64,000 nucleotides of DNA, from assembly GCA_034770075.1 (NCBI GenBank), contig CM068377.1, positions 77,550,406 to 77,614,405 of the forward strand, read 5' to 3'. The notes under the pieces are model-generated. The model had not been told where the DNA came from and searched no databases. It worked only from the letters and a program-made list of their open reading frames with translations. The position numbers and the translations under genes were made by a program. Origin of the DNA: Aralia elata. Its lineage: Eukaryota; Streptophyta; Magnoliopsida; Apiales; Araliaceae. This document shows, in pieces, positions 13,301 through 23,200 of the stretch (its first letter is position 1; each line of letters opens with the position of its first letter).

Positions 13301-15346
13301 TTCTTGAAAATTTATTTGTCATGCAGGTAAATTGGAAGGTATTGGTCTTCTCTTATTTATTTTTAAGATTATCTCTTGAGAAGAAAAGGCGTGAAATTTT
13401 GATCCCGCAAAAATTGAAGATTTGTTCTTGGTGCTGGATACTTGTTCGCTTTAAAATTCGAGAACGAATTTTTTCTAAAAAGGAGAGATTGATATGGCGG
13501 AAAATAATGATGAAGATTCGAATTTTCATATATTTTAGTATGTGTGGAGATTTAATATATGTTGTATATTTTTATTTATTATTTAGGAAGATTTAGTGGC
13601 TAAATTTATATTTAGCTCGTTTATGTTTTGGACTTTAGTTGTGATAATTTTATTTAATTTTAGGTTTTAATTATTTTCCTTTTCCAATTAGTCATAGGAA
13701 AGTAGTTTAGTACTATAAATATGTGTTAGGGTTTATTACATGGAACGTTTTATCAATTAATATTATTGTCTTTGTTCTCTTTGTGAGCTCATTATCTTTC
13801 TTGCAGATTCAAGGGTTATCTTACATTCTTGTTGGTACGTTTAAACCTTCAAATCATCTTTGCGTTGGAGCGTTACAATCTAACCATATTTCGTTGCGTC
13901 ACAACCCTACTAAGGCAAGCATATAGGGCACTATATGAAAAGTTCACCCATGGACTTCTCTGGATAACTCCTACAGCTGCAAAACTGAAGAGTATGCAAA
14001 CAGGATATTTCAATCTACACATGGTATCCCTATATCCAAAGAACCCACATTCTCTATCACCATACACACCACATAAGACAATGAGGGACTAGTATGTATC
14101 CATACCATACTAGCCTCCTAGAACCACATCCAAAATTCCAATCATCAGCCAATCATAAAGGCAAACATTTAATTCCAGTTGAAATAGAAACTAGGGAAAC
14201 ACCCGTGTCACAAATATGCCACACCCAATCAACACAGTTCAATTAAATTTAATAAGAAATTCAACGCAAAGAAAAGAAGAGTAGCCAAGATGGAGCCTTC
14301 CCACTAGAAGACAGAAAACCAAATCACAAATTTAGTAACTCAAATGAAGCAAAATAAAATTGAGATCCCAAGTCACCAATAGGGACTGCAACTTTAGAAG
14401 AAAAAAAAAACAAAATCAAGATTCATCACCGAACAAACAATGAAAATGTAAGTCATAAGAATCATAAATAAGATGAATGCATAACAAGCAAAAAAAATTA
14501 GGATTCATCAAGGAACAAGAGGGAAAAAATTGAGAACCAAAACCATATATAAAACTAGTCATAAATACCCAAATCCACAATCAAGAAACTAGTAATCAGA
14601 ATATTCAATGCAGGGTATGTAAAAAATTAGGATTCATCAAGGAACAAGAGCGCAAAAATTGAGAACCAAAACCATATATAAAACTAGTCAATACCCAAAA
14701 ATCACAATCAATAAACTAGTAATCAGAAGATTCAATGCAGGTTATGGAATAAAAAGTAGACAATTCACCAACCTGGCTTATAGAACACAGACAAGCCAAA
14801 ATCAGTGGCCTTAAGAGCAGCATCCTCATCAGTACTTGTGAACAAGAAATTCTCAGGCTTAAGGTCTCTATGCATAACCCCCAAAGAATGGCAAGCTTCC
14901 ACAACCCCAACAATAGTCTTGAGAAGCTTTGCAGCCTCTCTCTCACTATACTGACCCTTCATCACAATCCTATCAAAAAGCTCTCCCCCAGCACAGAGTT
15001 CCATAACTATGTGAACATAAAGTGGGTCTTCATAGGTACCTTTGATTAAGACCACGTTTGGATGCTCGGACAAATGGTGCATTATCTGAATCTCCCTCCA
15101 AACATCTTCATAATCTTCCTTGCAGATGAGTTTCTTCTTGGGGATGGATTTGCAGGCATAAAGGGCGCCTGTGGATTTTTCAGTACAGAGATGGGTAGTC
15201 CCAAATTGGCCTTGGCCTAGCTTCTTGCCGATGATATAGAGTTCTTGGAGGATTTGGGTCTTGTAAGGAAGTACCCAGTTGGGTTTTGGATTTGGATTCT
15301 TCATTTCTCTTGTTCCTGCTGATGGGTTTGGAGCTGATGAAGACAT
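1151..15346 (-). CDS. CDPK: Calcium-dependent protein kinase (CDPK), 7 exons, 502 aa
   Basis: Ser/Thr kinase activated directly by Ca2+ through a fused calmodulin-like domain. Exons on the minus strand: 14773-15346, 8958-9101, 8683-8835, 8429-8544, 3695-3862, 3353-3577, 1151-1279. All introns are GT-AG and the phases join without a break. The kinase domain spans about residues 37-295: glycine loop GQGQFG at 44-49, Lys66, HRDLKPEN with catalytic Asp161, DFG at 182-184. An autoinhibitory junction follows at about 300-337. The four EF loops start at residues 351, 387, 423 and 457; each has Asp at position 1 and Glu at position 12. The length is normal for the family. The sequence (KPN...VLPY near the N-terminus, GRRTMRGN near the C-terminus) resembles the CPK4/11/12 subgroup. 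There is no Gly2, so no N-myristoylation is predicted. Met15 is an alternative start. All key residues are present and the gene looks functional. Confidence 0.95.
1372..2076. mobile_element. hAT-like MITE with internal arm duplication (CDPK intron 6)
   Basis: The left terminus AGGCTATGTTTGTTTG and right terminus, reverse complement AGGCTACGTTCGTTTG, form long inverted arms that continue with GATAG(G/A)TGGGATAGGACT. A second copy of the left arm lies at about 1,742-1,845, which suggests a nested or duplicated element. I could not find a convincing 8-bp target duplication. Confidence 0.6.
2250..2409. mobile_element. 160-bp foldback element (CDPK intron 6)
   Basis: Almost perfectly self-complementary: the ends are CTCCAGCGAACCGGATGGG and its inverse. 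Each arm contains its own smaller palindrome built from GCTATAGCGACGG and CCGTCGCTATAG. It sits between TA-rich microsatellites, consistent with TA-targeted insertion. No coding capacity. Confidence 0.8.
2417..2500. repeat. TA/CA microsatellite
   Basis: (TA)n at 2417-2452 runs into (CA)n and again into TA steps up to about 2500. It is low-complexity sequence between the foldback element and the 740-bp MITE. Confidence 0.9.
2506..3245. mobile_element. 740-bp MITE with long inverted subterminal arms (CDPK intron 6)
   Basis: The left end GGGGGCTGATCCATGG and right end, reverse complement GGGAGCTGATCCATGG, are the outermost bases. Similarity of the arms continues inward through ACTAGTGCATCT and GGCCCTT(T/C)CACTGCTCTAA. 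The element is bounded on both sides by TATA repeats, so it probably inserted at TA. No coding capacity. Confidence 0.75.
3248..3329. repeat. Long (TA)n microsatellite next to CDPK exon 6 donor
   Basis: About 41 uninterrupted TA units ending 22 bp from the minus-strand 5' splice site at 3351-3352. In the pre-mRNA this is a long, self-complementary AU run shortly after the donor. Its length is probably polymorphic. Confidence 0.95.
3353..3577 (-). CDS. CDPK: CDPK exon 6 (EF hands 2 and 3, first part of EF hand 4)
   Basis: Exactly 75 codons, residues 386-460. EF loops DTDNSGTIDYGE (387-398) and DKDGSGYITIDE (423-434) are complete. The first four residues of loop 4 (DQDN) end the exon. The acceptor follows a pure T tract (A run on the plus strand, 3582-3600). 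The donor GATAAT|GTAAGT lies only 22 bp from an 82-bp TA microsatellite. Confidence 0.95.
3695..3862 (-). CDS. CDPK: CDPK exon 5 (EF hand 1)
   Basis: Exactly 56 codons in phase 0, residues 330-385, with the first EF loop DTDNSGTITFDE at 351-362. The acceptor is TTGTAG|GTCATTGC and the donor GATGCC|GTAAG. Confidence 0.95.
4457..4535. repeat. Two-copy 39-bp tandem repeat
   Basis: The unit beginning TCCCAGACAACCCAACTTAA is repeated with a 39-bp period and a few substitutions, inside CDPK intron 4. Confidence 0.8.
6978..7235. mobile_element. Stowaway-like MITE (CDPK intron 4)
   Basis: The inverted arms begin CTCCATTCTAAATTATAAG on the left and, as reverse complement, CCATCCGTTCCAAAATATAAG on the right. 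They share ATCATTATTGACTTT and ATATTTTCAAACTCAAAATT. The element is flanked by TA. The ends match the Stowaway (Tc1/mariner-type) terminus. Same family as the cluster at 508-880. Confidence 0.8.
7450..7617. mobile_element. Short MITE (CTATGTTACATGG family)
   Basis: Inverted ends CTATGTTACATGGA and TCCATGTAACA enclose about 165 bp containing GTGTCGGAC. A related, more decayed copy lies at 9801-9987. Assigned to a MITE from its inverted ends only. Confidence 0.5.
8429..8544 (-). CDS. CDPK: CDPK exon 4 (kinase end and autoinhibitory junction)
   Basis: Residues 291-329, from CHPWIVDD to NKLKKMALR. This covers the end of the kinase domain and most of the autoinhibitory/junction segment, which contacts the EF-hand domain in CDPKs. 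The acceptor is ATCAG|GCCACCC and the donor CGT|GTAAGG. Confidence 0.93.
8683..8835 (-). CDS. CDPK: CDPK exon 3 (kinase C-lobe)
   Basis: Codes for residues 240-290 plus one base: ETEIGIFKQIL through DRNPKKRLSAHEVL, the conserved end of the kinase C-lobe. The acceptor is TTCAG|AAACTGAG. The donor is TTAT|GTATGT, and the split Cys291 codon is completed in exon 4. Confidence 0.93.
8958..9101 (-). CDS. CDPK: CDPK exon 2 (activation segment, APE motif)
   Basis: Residues 192-239 plus one base, including GSPYYVAPEVL (the APE motif of the activation segment) and SDVWSAGVILYILLSG. The acceptor is CTAG|GTGAAATG and the donor GCTG|GTAACTC. Confidence 0.95.
9801..9987. mobile_element. Degenerate MITE (CTATGTTACATGG family)
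   Basis: The left end GCTATGTTACATGGACTCTT and right end AAGTCCATATAACTTAG are imperfect inverse copies. The interior has repeated GTACCCGTGT and GGACTCTTCA motifs. Related to the copy at 7450-7617. Confidence 0.4.
11320..11732 (+). repeat. Left LTR of intronic element
   Basis: 413 bp, TGATACGG to GCGTCA. It contains a TATA-like ACTATAAATATG near 11541-11552 that is conserved in the right LTR. Confidence 0.9.
12383..13020 (+). pseudogene. Retroviral-type aspartic protease remnant
   Basis: The reading frame from 12383 resembles the plant gypsy protease region: a C-K-L segment, then a strand ending NIVSPKLVKELSL, the PWINNTSI block and, past a stop at 12746-12748, VLPMNVTHILLG. The catalytic D-S/T-G triad is replaced by D-S-D, so it cannot be an active protease. 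After LLG the similarity moves to another frame (FHGEYFESEDVYSFYYGKK). It is the only pol-derived segment left in this element. Confidence 0.6.
13490..13901 (+). repeat. Right LTR of intronic element
   Basis: 412 bp, TGATATGG to GCGTCA, followed by the target duplication CAACC. Confidence 0.9.
14491..14750. repeat. 129-bp tandem duplication near CDPK exon 1 donor
   Basis: The block starting TTAGGATTCATCAAGGAACA occurs at 14498 and 14627 with a 129-bp period, with a partial degenerate third copy near 14405. The second copy ends about 20 bp from the exon 1 splice donor. Confidence 0.8.
14773..15346 (-). CDS. CDPK: CDPK exon 1 (N-terminus to kinase DFG segment)
   Basis: Codes for residues 1-191 plus the first base of codon 192. 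It holds the short N-terminal extension, the ATP-binding loop, Lys66, the HRD catalytic loop and DFG. The donor is CCAG|GTTGGTG in minus-strand sense. The next codon is completed by GT at the start of exon 2. Confidence 0.95.
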
Positions 15347-15470
15347 TTTCTCTGTCCAAACCCCTTCTCTCTCTATAGATTCTATATGTATATAGTATGT
15401 ATATATATTGGTTTTTGAATATACTTGTAAGACTGTGGGCAGAATAGAATAAACCTTCCTTAGTTTCAGC
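15347..15470 (-). promoter_or_regulatory. CDPK: Probable CDPK 5' UTR and core promoter
   Basis: Directly upstream of the CDPK ATG on the minus strand. A CT-rich stretch (plus strand 15350-15377) could be leader. TATATATAC, preceded by CCAA, lies at about 15400-15413, some 55-65 bp before the ATG. The transcription start cannot be read from sequence, so the TATA assignment is tentative. Confidence 0.35.
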
Positions 15471-16630
15471 TGAACCGATCTAACTCTCTGTACAGGCTTT
15501 TTCCCCCTTTCTCATTCTTACAAGATTTTCTCTCTCTAGATTGTCTAGGATCCTTGTCTCAAATGTCTCTTTGCCAAATGTCCCTTAAAATTTGTACTAA
15601 AATACACTTTGTACCTCAAATTTTATAGCAAAATTGAGGTTTACACCCTAATGTTTAAAACGTGCCTACTTGCAGCCTAATATTTAATTAACATAACAAA
15701 AGACACCCTCCGAGCTCTCAACCGATAAAAAATGACCGGGAAGTTTAAGTTTCTCTTTTTTTAAGGAAAAAATAGATAAGCCAATAAATATTCAATATAA
15801 TAACATTAAAACTAATAAATAAATAAGACCAAAAAGTAATTAATTAAACCTAACACTATTTTTTTTCTCTCTCTCTACCCACGTTCATCTTCAAACCCTA
15901 ACTCAAACTCACAGTGCATAAATTTTTCCTCTTCTCCAACTTTCCATCAAAACCCATGGCATCATAATCCCTAAATCTTGAATTTACTTCCCAACTGTGT
16001 AATATTCCTGGAAGCATTATCAACTGCAATTGCATCCCCCACTCTGAACCTTCTCAAACGAAAAATAAATGGAGAGAAAATCAATTCTTCATCATCTTCT
16101 ATAGTAGGCTCTCATTTTAATGATGGGGAAGATTTGACAAGGGTTTAACAAGAAAAGCGCAATTCTCACCTTAGCCCTAATTGCAGAATTTTTCAAATCA
16201 GTTGGCGACTCCGTAGTAATCAAATCATTGTCATGGTATATTTGGTTGAATCTATTAAGCGCCAAGCGAAGACCACCAATAATTTTTTCTCTTTGATTCT
16301 ATTTTTACCAAACGTTTCTTTTTGACTCAAACCCTAATCAACTTCTTTGTTTTGATATTGAGAGTTTGAGTTTTGATTTTTAGAGATATTGATTTAGGAC
16401 TGCTTGTTGGTATGGTAATAGCGGTGGTTGTTGCGTGTGGATGAGCAGGGAGAGAGAAATGGAGGAGGATTTGATATGATTTTTATCATATTCGGATTTG
16501 GCTTTGTTGTTTTTAAAAAAAATGGGATTACAGATATTAAAATTTTTGGAAATTGGGTTTGTATTATAGTGTTTTTTTTATTATATTTTTAATATTACTA
16601 GTTTATTTTAATATATTTAGCCGTGATATA
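15471..16630. other. Intergenic, nothing recognised
   Basis: AT-rich sequence upstream of CDPK. No reading frame with a recognisable protein family, no LTR ends or inverted repeats that I could see. Confidence 0.5.
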
Positions 16631-16631
16631 C

Positions 16632-17310
16632 TTAAATTACCCCTACAAATTGATCGTATGAGGCAAAAGCTAGTAAGATCCAAATTGACTTCAACCTTGC
16701 TACTGGAGCAAATGTTTCTTCGTAGTCAATCTCTTCTTGTTGATTGTACCCTTGAGCCACAAGTCTTGCTTTGTTACGGGTTATTGTTCCATGTTCATCA
16801 AGTTTATTCTTGAACTCCCAGTTGGTTCTAATGATTGAGACTCCTTTTGGTGGAGAAACTAGCTCCCAAACTTGACGACTTTCAAATTGTTGTAGTTCCT
16901 CTTGCATTACCAACAACCAATTCTCATCAAAAATAGCTTGTTTTGCATTCTTTGGTTCGATTTGTGATAAGAAGGTTGAGAATACACAGATTTTGAACTC
17001 CTCTTCTTGTTGTAATACCACACTTTATATCACAAATTATATTTTCTAGAGAATGATTCCTGAGAAATCGCGATGTTTTAGGCATTAACCAGCTTGCTAC
17101 TTGTTCCTTATGTTGAACTGGATCAAATTAAACTTTGAGGTCTCTTCACTACTTTCTGCTGATTATGTTTCCCATTCTTTCTGATATGGTATGATGTCCT
17201 TATCTGCCTGTCTTACTGGAACTGCAACAATTTATAGAATACCTGCATCCTCATCTCTTTCTTTTGGCAAATCATTATTAGTCTCATTAAAGCTTATGCG
17301 AAGATTCTTC
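16632..17310 (-). pseudogene. Ty1/copia pol fragment (RT N-terminal part)
   Basis: The minus-strand frame 17021-16632 matches the conserved start of copia reverse transcriptase: EPKNAKQA, MQEELQQFE, WELVSPPKG, NKLDEHG, RNKARLVAQGYNQQE and DYEETFAPVARL. It breaks off before the catalytic YVDD. Decayed linker sequence continues upstream to about 17310. No LTRs were found around it, so it is a truncated relic. Confidence 0.85.
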
Positions 17311-19480
17311 AACACATGATTTGTTAATATTAAACTCACGATATATTTTACTATGTTGAGAATGTATGATCGCAAAGATCGAATTTCCTTGTAAATAGGA
17401 TTTATAAGAAATAATCTACTAAAATGAGATTTTTATGGATAATTTATGTTTTAAATGACCTATGGTCGTTATGACCATGATATGTGTTATGTGAGCGTTT
17501 ATGGGTGTTTGAAGGTCGTACGAGGAAAATAAAAAATTTTAAGGAAAAAACATAAAAATACTATTCACGCTAGAAATGATTTTTCATTTTTTTCGACTTT
17601 TCGAATTACGATATAGTATTTATTCGATATAGCATTTATTCAAGAAATGGGAACGGAAAGTGCTATCGAATTTTCGAAAATCAAAAGTCGATTTTTCGGT
17701 TAACCGAGCAGGTTACGAGACGTAATCGAAAAAAGTTAGAAAATCTAACTATAAAAGAAGATGACTAACTAAATTTGGTTGGACTAACCAAGCCTAGGGT
17801 TTGTATGGCTTGGTTGGGATTTTAATGGCTAGGCTAGGTTTAAGCCAAGGGTTGAGCCTAGGGTTGAAGTGGCTTAGCTAAAGTTGGTGCAAGGATATGA
17901 GTGGCTTGGCTAAAGTTAGTGCAATGGTATGAGTGGCTTATCTAGGGTTGAGCCAAGGGTTGAGGTGCAGTTAAAACTTAGTTTCTTGGAGCCAAAGTTG
18001 AAATGGTCTACTAGGGTCAACATGTGGGTGACATAAAGATGAAATGAGGAAGAAATGAAACCCAAATAGAGGGGAAAGGGGGAAGAACCGTCCACATGGT
18101 GTAGGGGACAAAAGAGTGAGTCATTCACTTAATGGATAAGTTATGAAGCAAAAATAAGACAAAACATTAATTATTTGTCTCCCCCCCCATTAAGATCTCT
18201 TAGCCAATAAGAGCTTGTAAGTTAGCCTCATGTCTACCTATAGTTAGTTTAATTATGGTTTGATTAAATTAACCTAGGGGGTTTATTAAGGTTCAATAGA
18301 TGAGGAGTAAGACTATGGAAGACTTTAGTTGAATAACCAGCTTGTAAAAATGGCAAAGTAGCTTTTATATAAGCAACACTCAAGTATTCATCTCTTCACT
18401 TGTTATTATTTTGCTATGTGTTAGGATAACAAGAGAGAAAATAGAGAGAAAGAAAGAAAGGGGTGAATACAAGAAGAAGAAAAGGGAGCAAGGATCAAGC
18501 TTGGAACTTTGATCATCAAGTAAGAAAAAGAAGAAGATCATCAAGGGGTAAGCCTAGAAACCCTAACTTCTTCATCATCTCTTTTAAGTTTTGATTCTTA
18601 ATTTTGATGGTTGTTGTGGTTGTTATTGAAGATCATGGTGGATCTTGGATTTATAAGGTTGTTGTGTTAGCATATAACCTTGTAAGCTATTAATAATATA
18701 CATGTCAAGAGAACGAAAAATGGAAAATGTAAGCCCGAGCATAAAGATGGACAATAATTGTTTAGAGGACTGTAAAATGGACTAGTGTAAGTGGTTATCC
18801 GTATGGACAAATCTAAATCTGAAAATAAGGAAACATACCTATGGGGGTTACGTAAATGTTCCAAGTGGAATAGAGTAAAAATACGCTATAACGAAGTTTT
18901 GGAGAAATTTTTAGTAAAAGACGCTATAACGATGTTATGGCGAAATTTTCAGTAAAAGACGTAAAACGTGAAAAACCCTAGATTGGTACCATTTTCGGGT
19001 TGAGTTTACGGGTAGTTAATGTTTTCAAAAAATTTCTATTTTTTGGGGGTTTTGTAGTTGGTTCTAAAAGTGAGCTGTAGGCTCAAGAACAAGCTTAATC
19101 CGACCTTGGATAAACGAGTTATGAAGATTAGAAAGTTCGAAGTTGAAAACGTCATTTGGTGAAAACTGGCTCACGAAGGATTTCTGAGCCGATTTTCCGA
19201 TAAGTTAGAGAACATTATAAATTATTTCGTCAAGGGGGATGTGTAAAGCATGTTACGAAAAAGAAAATGGTTCAAGAACGGACTCATTCTGATGTCAGGT
19301 GAGGAAGTTACAATGTACAAAAGTAGGTGCGGGAAAACATTACGCAACACCCGCAATGCCGTGTTTCTAGTTCATTTAGGTGCCGCAATGCCCAAAGTGC
19401 AGTAGCTCTAGTTTTTGGCCAATGCCGCAACGCCATACCTAGGTCATTTTGGGACGTCGTGGCGCCGGGTCGGGTCAAAA
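17311..19480 (+). repeat. Unassigned, probably LTR-derived sequence
   Basis: No protein similarity. A TATA-like TTTTATATAAGC at about 18365, followed by an AG-rich leader and AAACCCTAACTTC, resembles the layout of the complete Tekay LTR (TATA at about 29110, AG-rich leader, AAACCCTAGTC). A short repeat of GCCGCAATGCC and GCCGCAACGCC occurs at 19350-19440. The class is inferred only. Confidence 0.3.
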
Positions 19481-19559
19481 CCCCGTGTTAAGTTTTTATG
19501 TACTTAAACGTTATGAACGTTTGATGAATGAGTTTTATACCTACGAATTAGATATTTCT

Positions 19560-19947
19560 TAAGCTTAATTCTTTACTAACTCTAAGTATTTTTAGTGTCT
19601 TTTTATTTTTTCATGTGTTTATTTTGTAGAAACGGCTTTAGAAGGTCAAAATAGGAAAATTAGAGCTTAGTGGCAGTTTTGTAATTTCTGGACCATTGAA
19701 CTCGCCGGGACGAGTTCCCCTAGTGAATTAAGCTCGTCGGGGCAAACTCGGATGTTGACTTCACCGGGGTGAACTTCTCAGTGCATCGAGTTGGCCGGGG
19801 CCAGTTTATCGGGAACAAGGAAGTTGCTATGTTTTAGAAGTGGAGTTGAACAAGGTTTCTTTTGGCTAACTTTGAGGGACTTTAAGGAGGATTAAAAAGA
19901 CTTAGAAAGGGATAGAAAAAAAAGAGAATTCACGAGGATTGCAAGAC
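19560..19947 (+). mobile_element. Athila-type LTR fragment
   Basis: AGGTCAAAATAGGAAAATTA, GAGCTTA and GTGGCAGTTTTGTAA align with the same run in the complete Athila LTR (37,388-37,450). An inverted-repeat array follows, again at the same place. It is cut at 19947 by the TGTCGACGCC end of the minus-strand Tat/Ogre-like element. Confidence 0.6.
19699..19803 (+). repeat. Array of short inverted repeats with CCGGGG centres
   Basis: AACTCG-ccggga-CGAGTT (19699-19716), TTCACC-gg-GGTGAA (19760-19773) and TGGCC-gg-GGCCA (19792-19803) are perfect short palindromes with different arms. A degraded module lies between the first two. Confidence 0.8.
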
Positions 19948-20201
19948 TGTCGACGCCGGGAAAATTATCTTTCTCCTAATTACCCCCTTTTTAAAATTTC
20001 GATTTATTTATTTCACTTAAAGGGTGAGATTTAGGGAAAAGACCAAGATAAATGCCGGCGAATTTGAAAAGATTGATTGGTCTGAATTAGACAGAGCCGC
20101 CAGTTGGTAAAGATTGAAATAGATGTGCCAACTCATCTGAATTTTTCCAAAAATGTGACTCCGTAAAATTGGTCTTGAAACCGAGATTCGCAGAGTTCGG
20201 G

Positions 20202-23200
20202 TGTAATATTCCGAACCATAATAAGATTTATATATGTAAATTATGTGGTTATTAAATGAAATTTCATGTTCTAACTTTGTGTTATGTGATTGCATATTTT
20301 ATTTAAGAATTAGGTCAAATAAAAAAAATTTCGCCAAACAGCTGTGTCGTGCTTACACGGACAAAATAATTTGTCGTGTTTCCGACGATTTCACCGAGAA
20401 ACGTCTCGGCAAATTATTTTTGTAAGCTGTTGTGTCGTGTTTGGAAATGACGAAGTGATTTGTCGTGCTTCGGAGTTAATATAATGTTATATTAACTGAT
20501 AAAAAGTTAACTAAGGTTTAAAATGTTAAACTAAAGTAGAAACCCTAATTGGTAAAAGTTGTCCGAATTGGTCAATTAAAACCCTAATTACTACATAAGA
20601 ATCTTAATTGATATAATTAAATTCTAAGTAATGAATCATAATATTAATTATGAATCATTAAACTTATATTAAAATCCTAATTCAAGATTTAAACCCTAAT
20701 TGATAAATTAGGAAACCCTAAACCCTAATTATAAAACCCTAATCCTAATTAGGTTAGCTAAACTTTAATTTAGGAAATGTTAAACCTTAATTATGATATA
20801 TAAGCTTAATTGAGGTATTACTAAACATAATTAACATCTTAAACATGATTAGCAAAAATCTAATTTAAATTAGTAAGTAAATAAATCAAAAATAAAAGTT
20901 TAAACCAATCAAAATAGGATAAGAATACAAAGATCAGATATTTTCAATTCTCCAGCACAAGGAGGTTAATTAGATGAGGCCATAGCAGGACAAGTATCAA
21001 TGCAAGATATTTGTGGAGGCAAAATTTGGAAAAAAAACCCTAGAAACCCTAATTTTAGAATTCCTATAAATAGAACATCAAGCTGACCATTTGACCTACG
21101 AAATTTACAAAGCCTAAACACTTACAATCATACCATATCAAGCCCGTGCAATCCTAAGATCAGTAGCAAAGATCAGAGATCAAAATTTGAAGAAAAAGGT
21201 GAAAAAACCCTAATTTTATGCTAGATCTTTAAGGTTGAATTGAATGTTATGTTTTAGTGTTTAGGAATGCTTATTAATATGTTATTAAGTGATCTGGGCG
21301 GTTTAATTACGTTTACATAACATCTAGATATGAAAATTAAGCCAAAATAGTAAACTGTTCATGCAGCCCAAAAATGTCTGACAAGCAAGTTTGTCAGACG
21401 ATTTGATTGGCTTAAAGTGTTTGTTTGATGTGTTTTAAACTTTGTATGTGTAGTATGCCATGTTATCTGTAAGATCTAATTGATACAAAGTTAAAAATAT
21501 ATCACAGTATGAAGTTATTAATGGTCAAAACTCATTCACCGACCATGAGCGTTCTGTTTCTGGGCAACCCAGAAAAGCGAAGAACAGCTCTGACAGTGTC
21601 TGCCAAGCGTTTGACCAGCCTAGATCTTGATCATGTGATATAATTTATGCGGTTTTAAGGTTTGTAGTTGTTCTTTGCCATGTAATCTACAAGTCTAAAC
21701 CAACAAATCACATAAAGCTATGGAACGAAAGCTATTAGCAGTCAAACTGCGTTGACCGACCATGACTAACAAGTTTCTGGGTAACCCAGAAGCGGGACAA
21801 AGTGCGACTCCGAAGCAATTGGAGGTTTTCGCTCATCTCTTGGGGGTCCATATCATCTGACTTCGAATGAGTTGAAAGGCCCTTGCCTTATCACAAGGCT
21901 TGTGTGCTGTACCTTCTAGCCATAAAAAAAGTTTTTTATTCTTAATTAATTGTTTCCGATTTACCGGATCTTACCTCTTTCAAAAGGAGTAAAAAAAATT
22001 CAAAGAAAGATTTTTCTGGTTAGGTTCAAAAGGAGCTTTCGCTTCGCACCTTGGTATGGTCCACTCGACGAGTCTCTCTTCTGTACGTCATCGTAATATG
22101 TCACGTCGTCTCGTCCCCGCTGCATCGAAGAGTACCTATGCACTATCCAATCACGAGGGGGAAAATGACACCCATTAATGGAGGAAATAGCCCTATATTC
22201 TATTTATTCTCTTACGAGATTTGGAGGACAAAGAATAGCACGATTTTCTTGCCTCTTCCGGCTAGGAAGCGGATGAGGAATCACACTTCTGTTGCTGTTA
22301 TGGCTAGTGCGAGTGTAAACCATGTCAAACCAAAACCGATCAATAACTCAAGAACAGTTTGATCCGGCTAGTTTGACCGGAACAAATCTCGCTCATACGA
22401 TATTGTTTGATCTCACTTAACATATGTCATTGTACCTGGCCATGTCTAGTATAACGAGCAACAAAAATTAAACTCAAACAAGAAACCAACTGGAAATAAT
22501 TTGAGATCAAAGTAGCTTGCCAGAACACCTTTAGTGACGAAATTCATACTCAAACCCAGAAAACTAAAAATCCTATAAAGATTGTCGCTAAAACCTTTTG
22601 CGACGGTTTTAAATAAAAATTAATTAAATTAAATTATAAATAAATATTAAATATTAAGTAATTATTAATAATTATTAATTATATTCAAAAATTCATTTTA
22701 AATTATAAAAATTTATTTTTCATATTTTTACATAAATCTGAATTATTATTTAATTTAATTAAATAATAATAATAAATATAATAAATAATTTAATAATTAT
22801 CTTAATTATTTAAAAATGATATTAAATCATTTAATAATTATATTAATTATTTAAAAAAGATATTAAAGTAAATAAAATTATTATATGTAATAATTAAATA
22901 AAATATTAAATATTTAAATATTATTAATGATAAATAAATTATTTAAATAATATATTAAGTATTTAAAAATTATCATAAATGATAATTAAATCATTTAAAT
23001 ATCAAACTAAGGTTTGGAAATTATTATAAGTAATAATTAAATTATTGTAATAATAGCATAAATTCTAAAAATATTATTAATGATAAAACAAATCATTTAA
23101 TTAATATTTTAAGTATTTAAAATTATTCTAAATGATAAATAAATCATTTAAATAACATATTAATATTTTAAAAATATTCTAAATGATAATTAAATCATTT

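Larger units (their letters stand above)
11320..13901 (+). mobile_element. Complete non-autonomous Ty3/gypsy-like LTR element in CDPK intron 1
   Basis: Two LTRs, 11320-11732 and 13490-13901, both start TGATA and end GCGTCA. The 5-bp target duplication CAACC is present on both sides (11315-11319 and 13902-13906). A PBS-like TGGCATCAGAGCC follows the left LTR and a purine tract AAAAAGGAGAGA precedes the right one. The internal region is only about 1.75 kb and keeps just a decayed aspartic protease; reverse transcriptase and integrase are gone. The LTRs differ at a modest number of sites, so the insertion is not recent. Orientation is opposite to the host gene. Confidence 0.9.
9102..14772 (-). 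other. CDPK: CDPK intron 1 (5.67 kb)
   Basis: The largest intron of the gene. It holds a MITE (9801-9987), a TA tract near 10290-10320, a complete LTR retrotransposon (11320-13901) in the opposite orientation to the gene, and a 129-bp tandem duplication near exon 1. Outside these I recognise nothing coding. Confidence 0.85.

Noticed and set aside
22051..22362. 103-codon ORF in the solo LTR
   Set aside because: No recognisable domain and it lies inside a solo LTR that is non-coding in this family.
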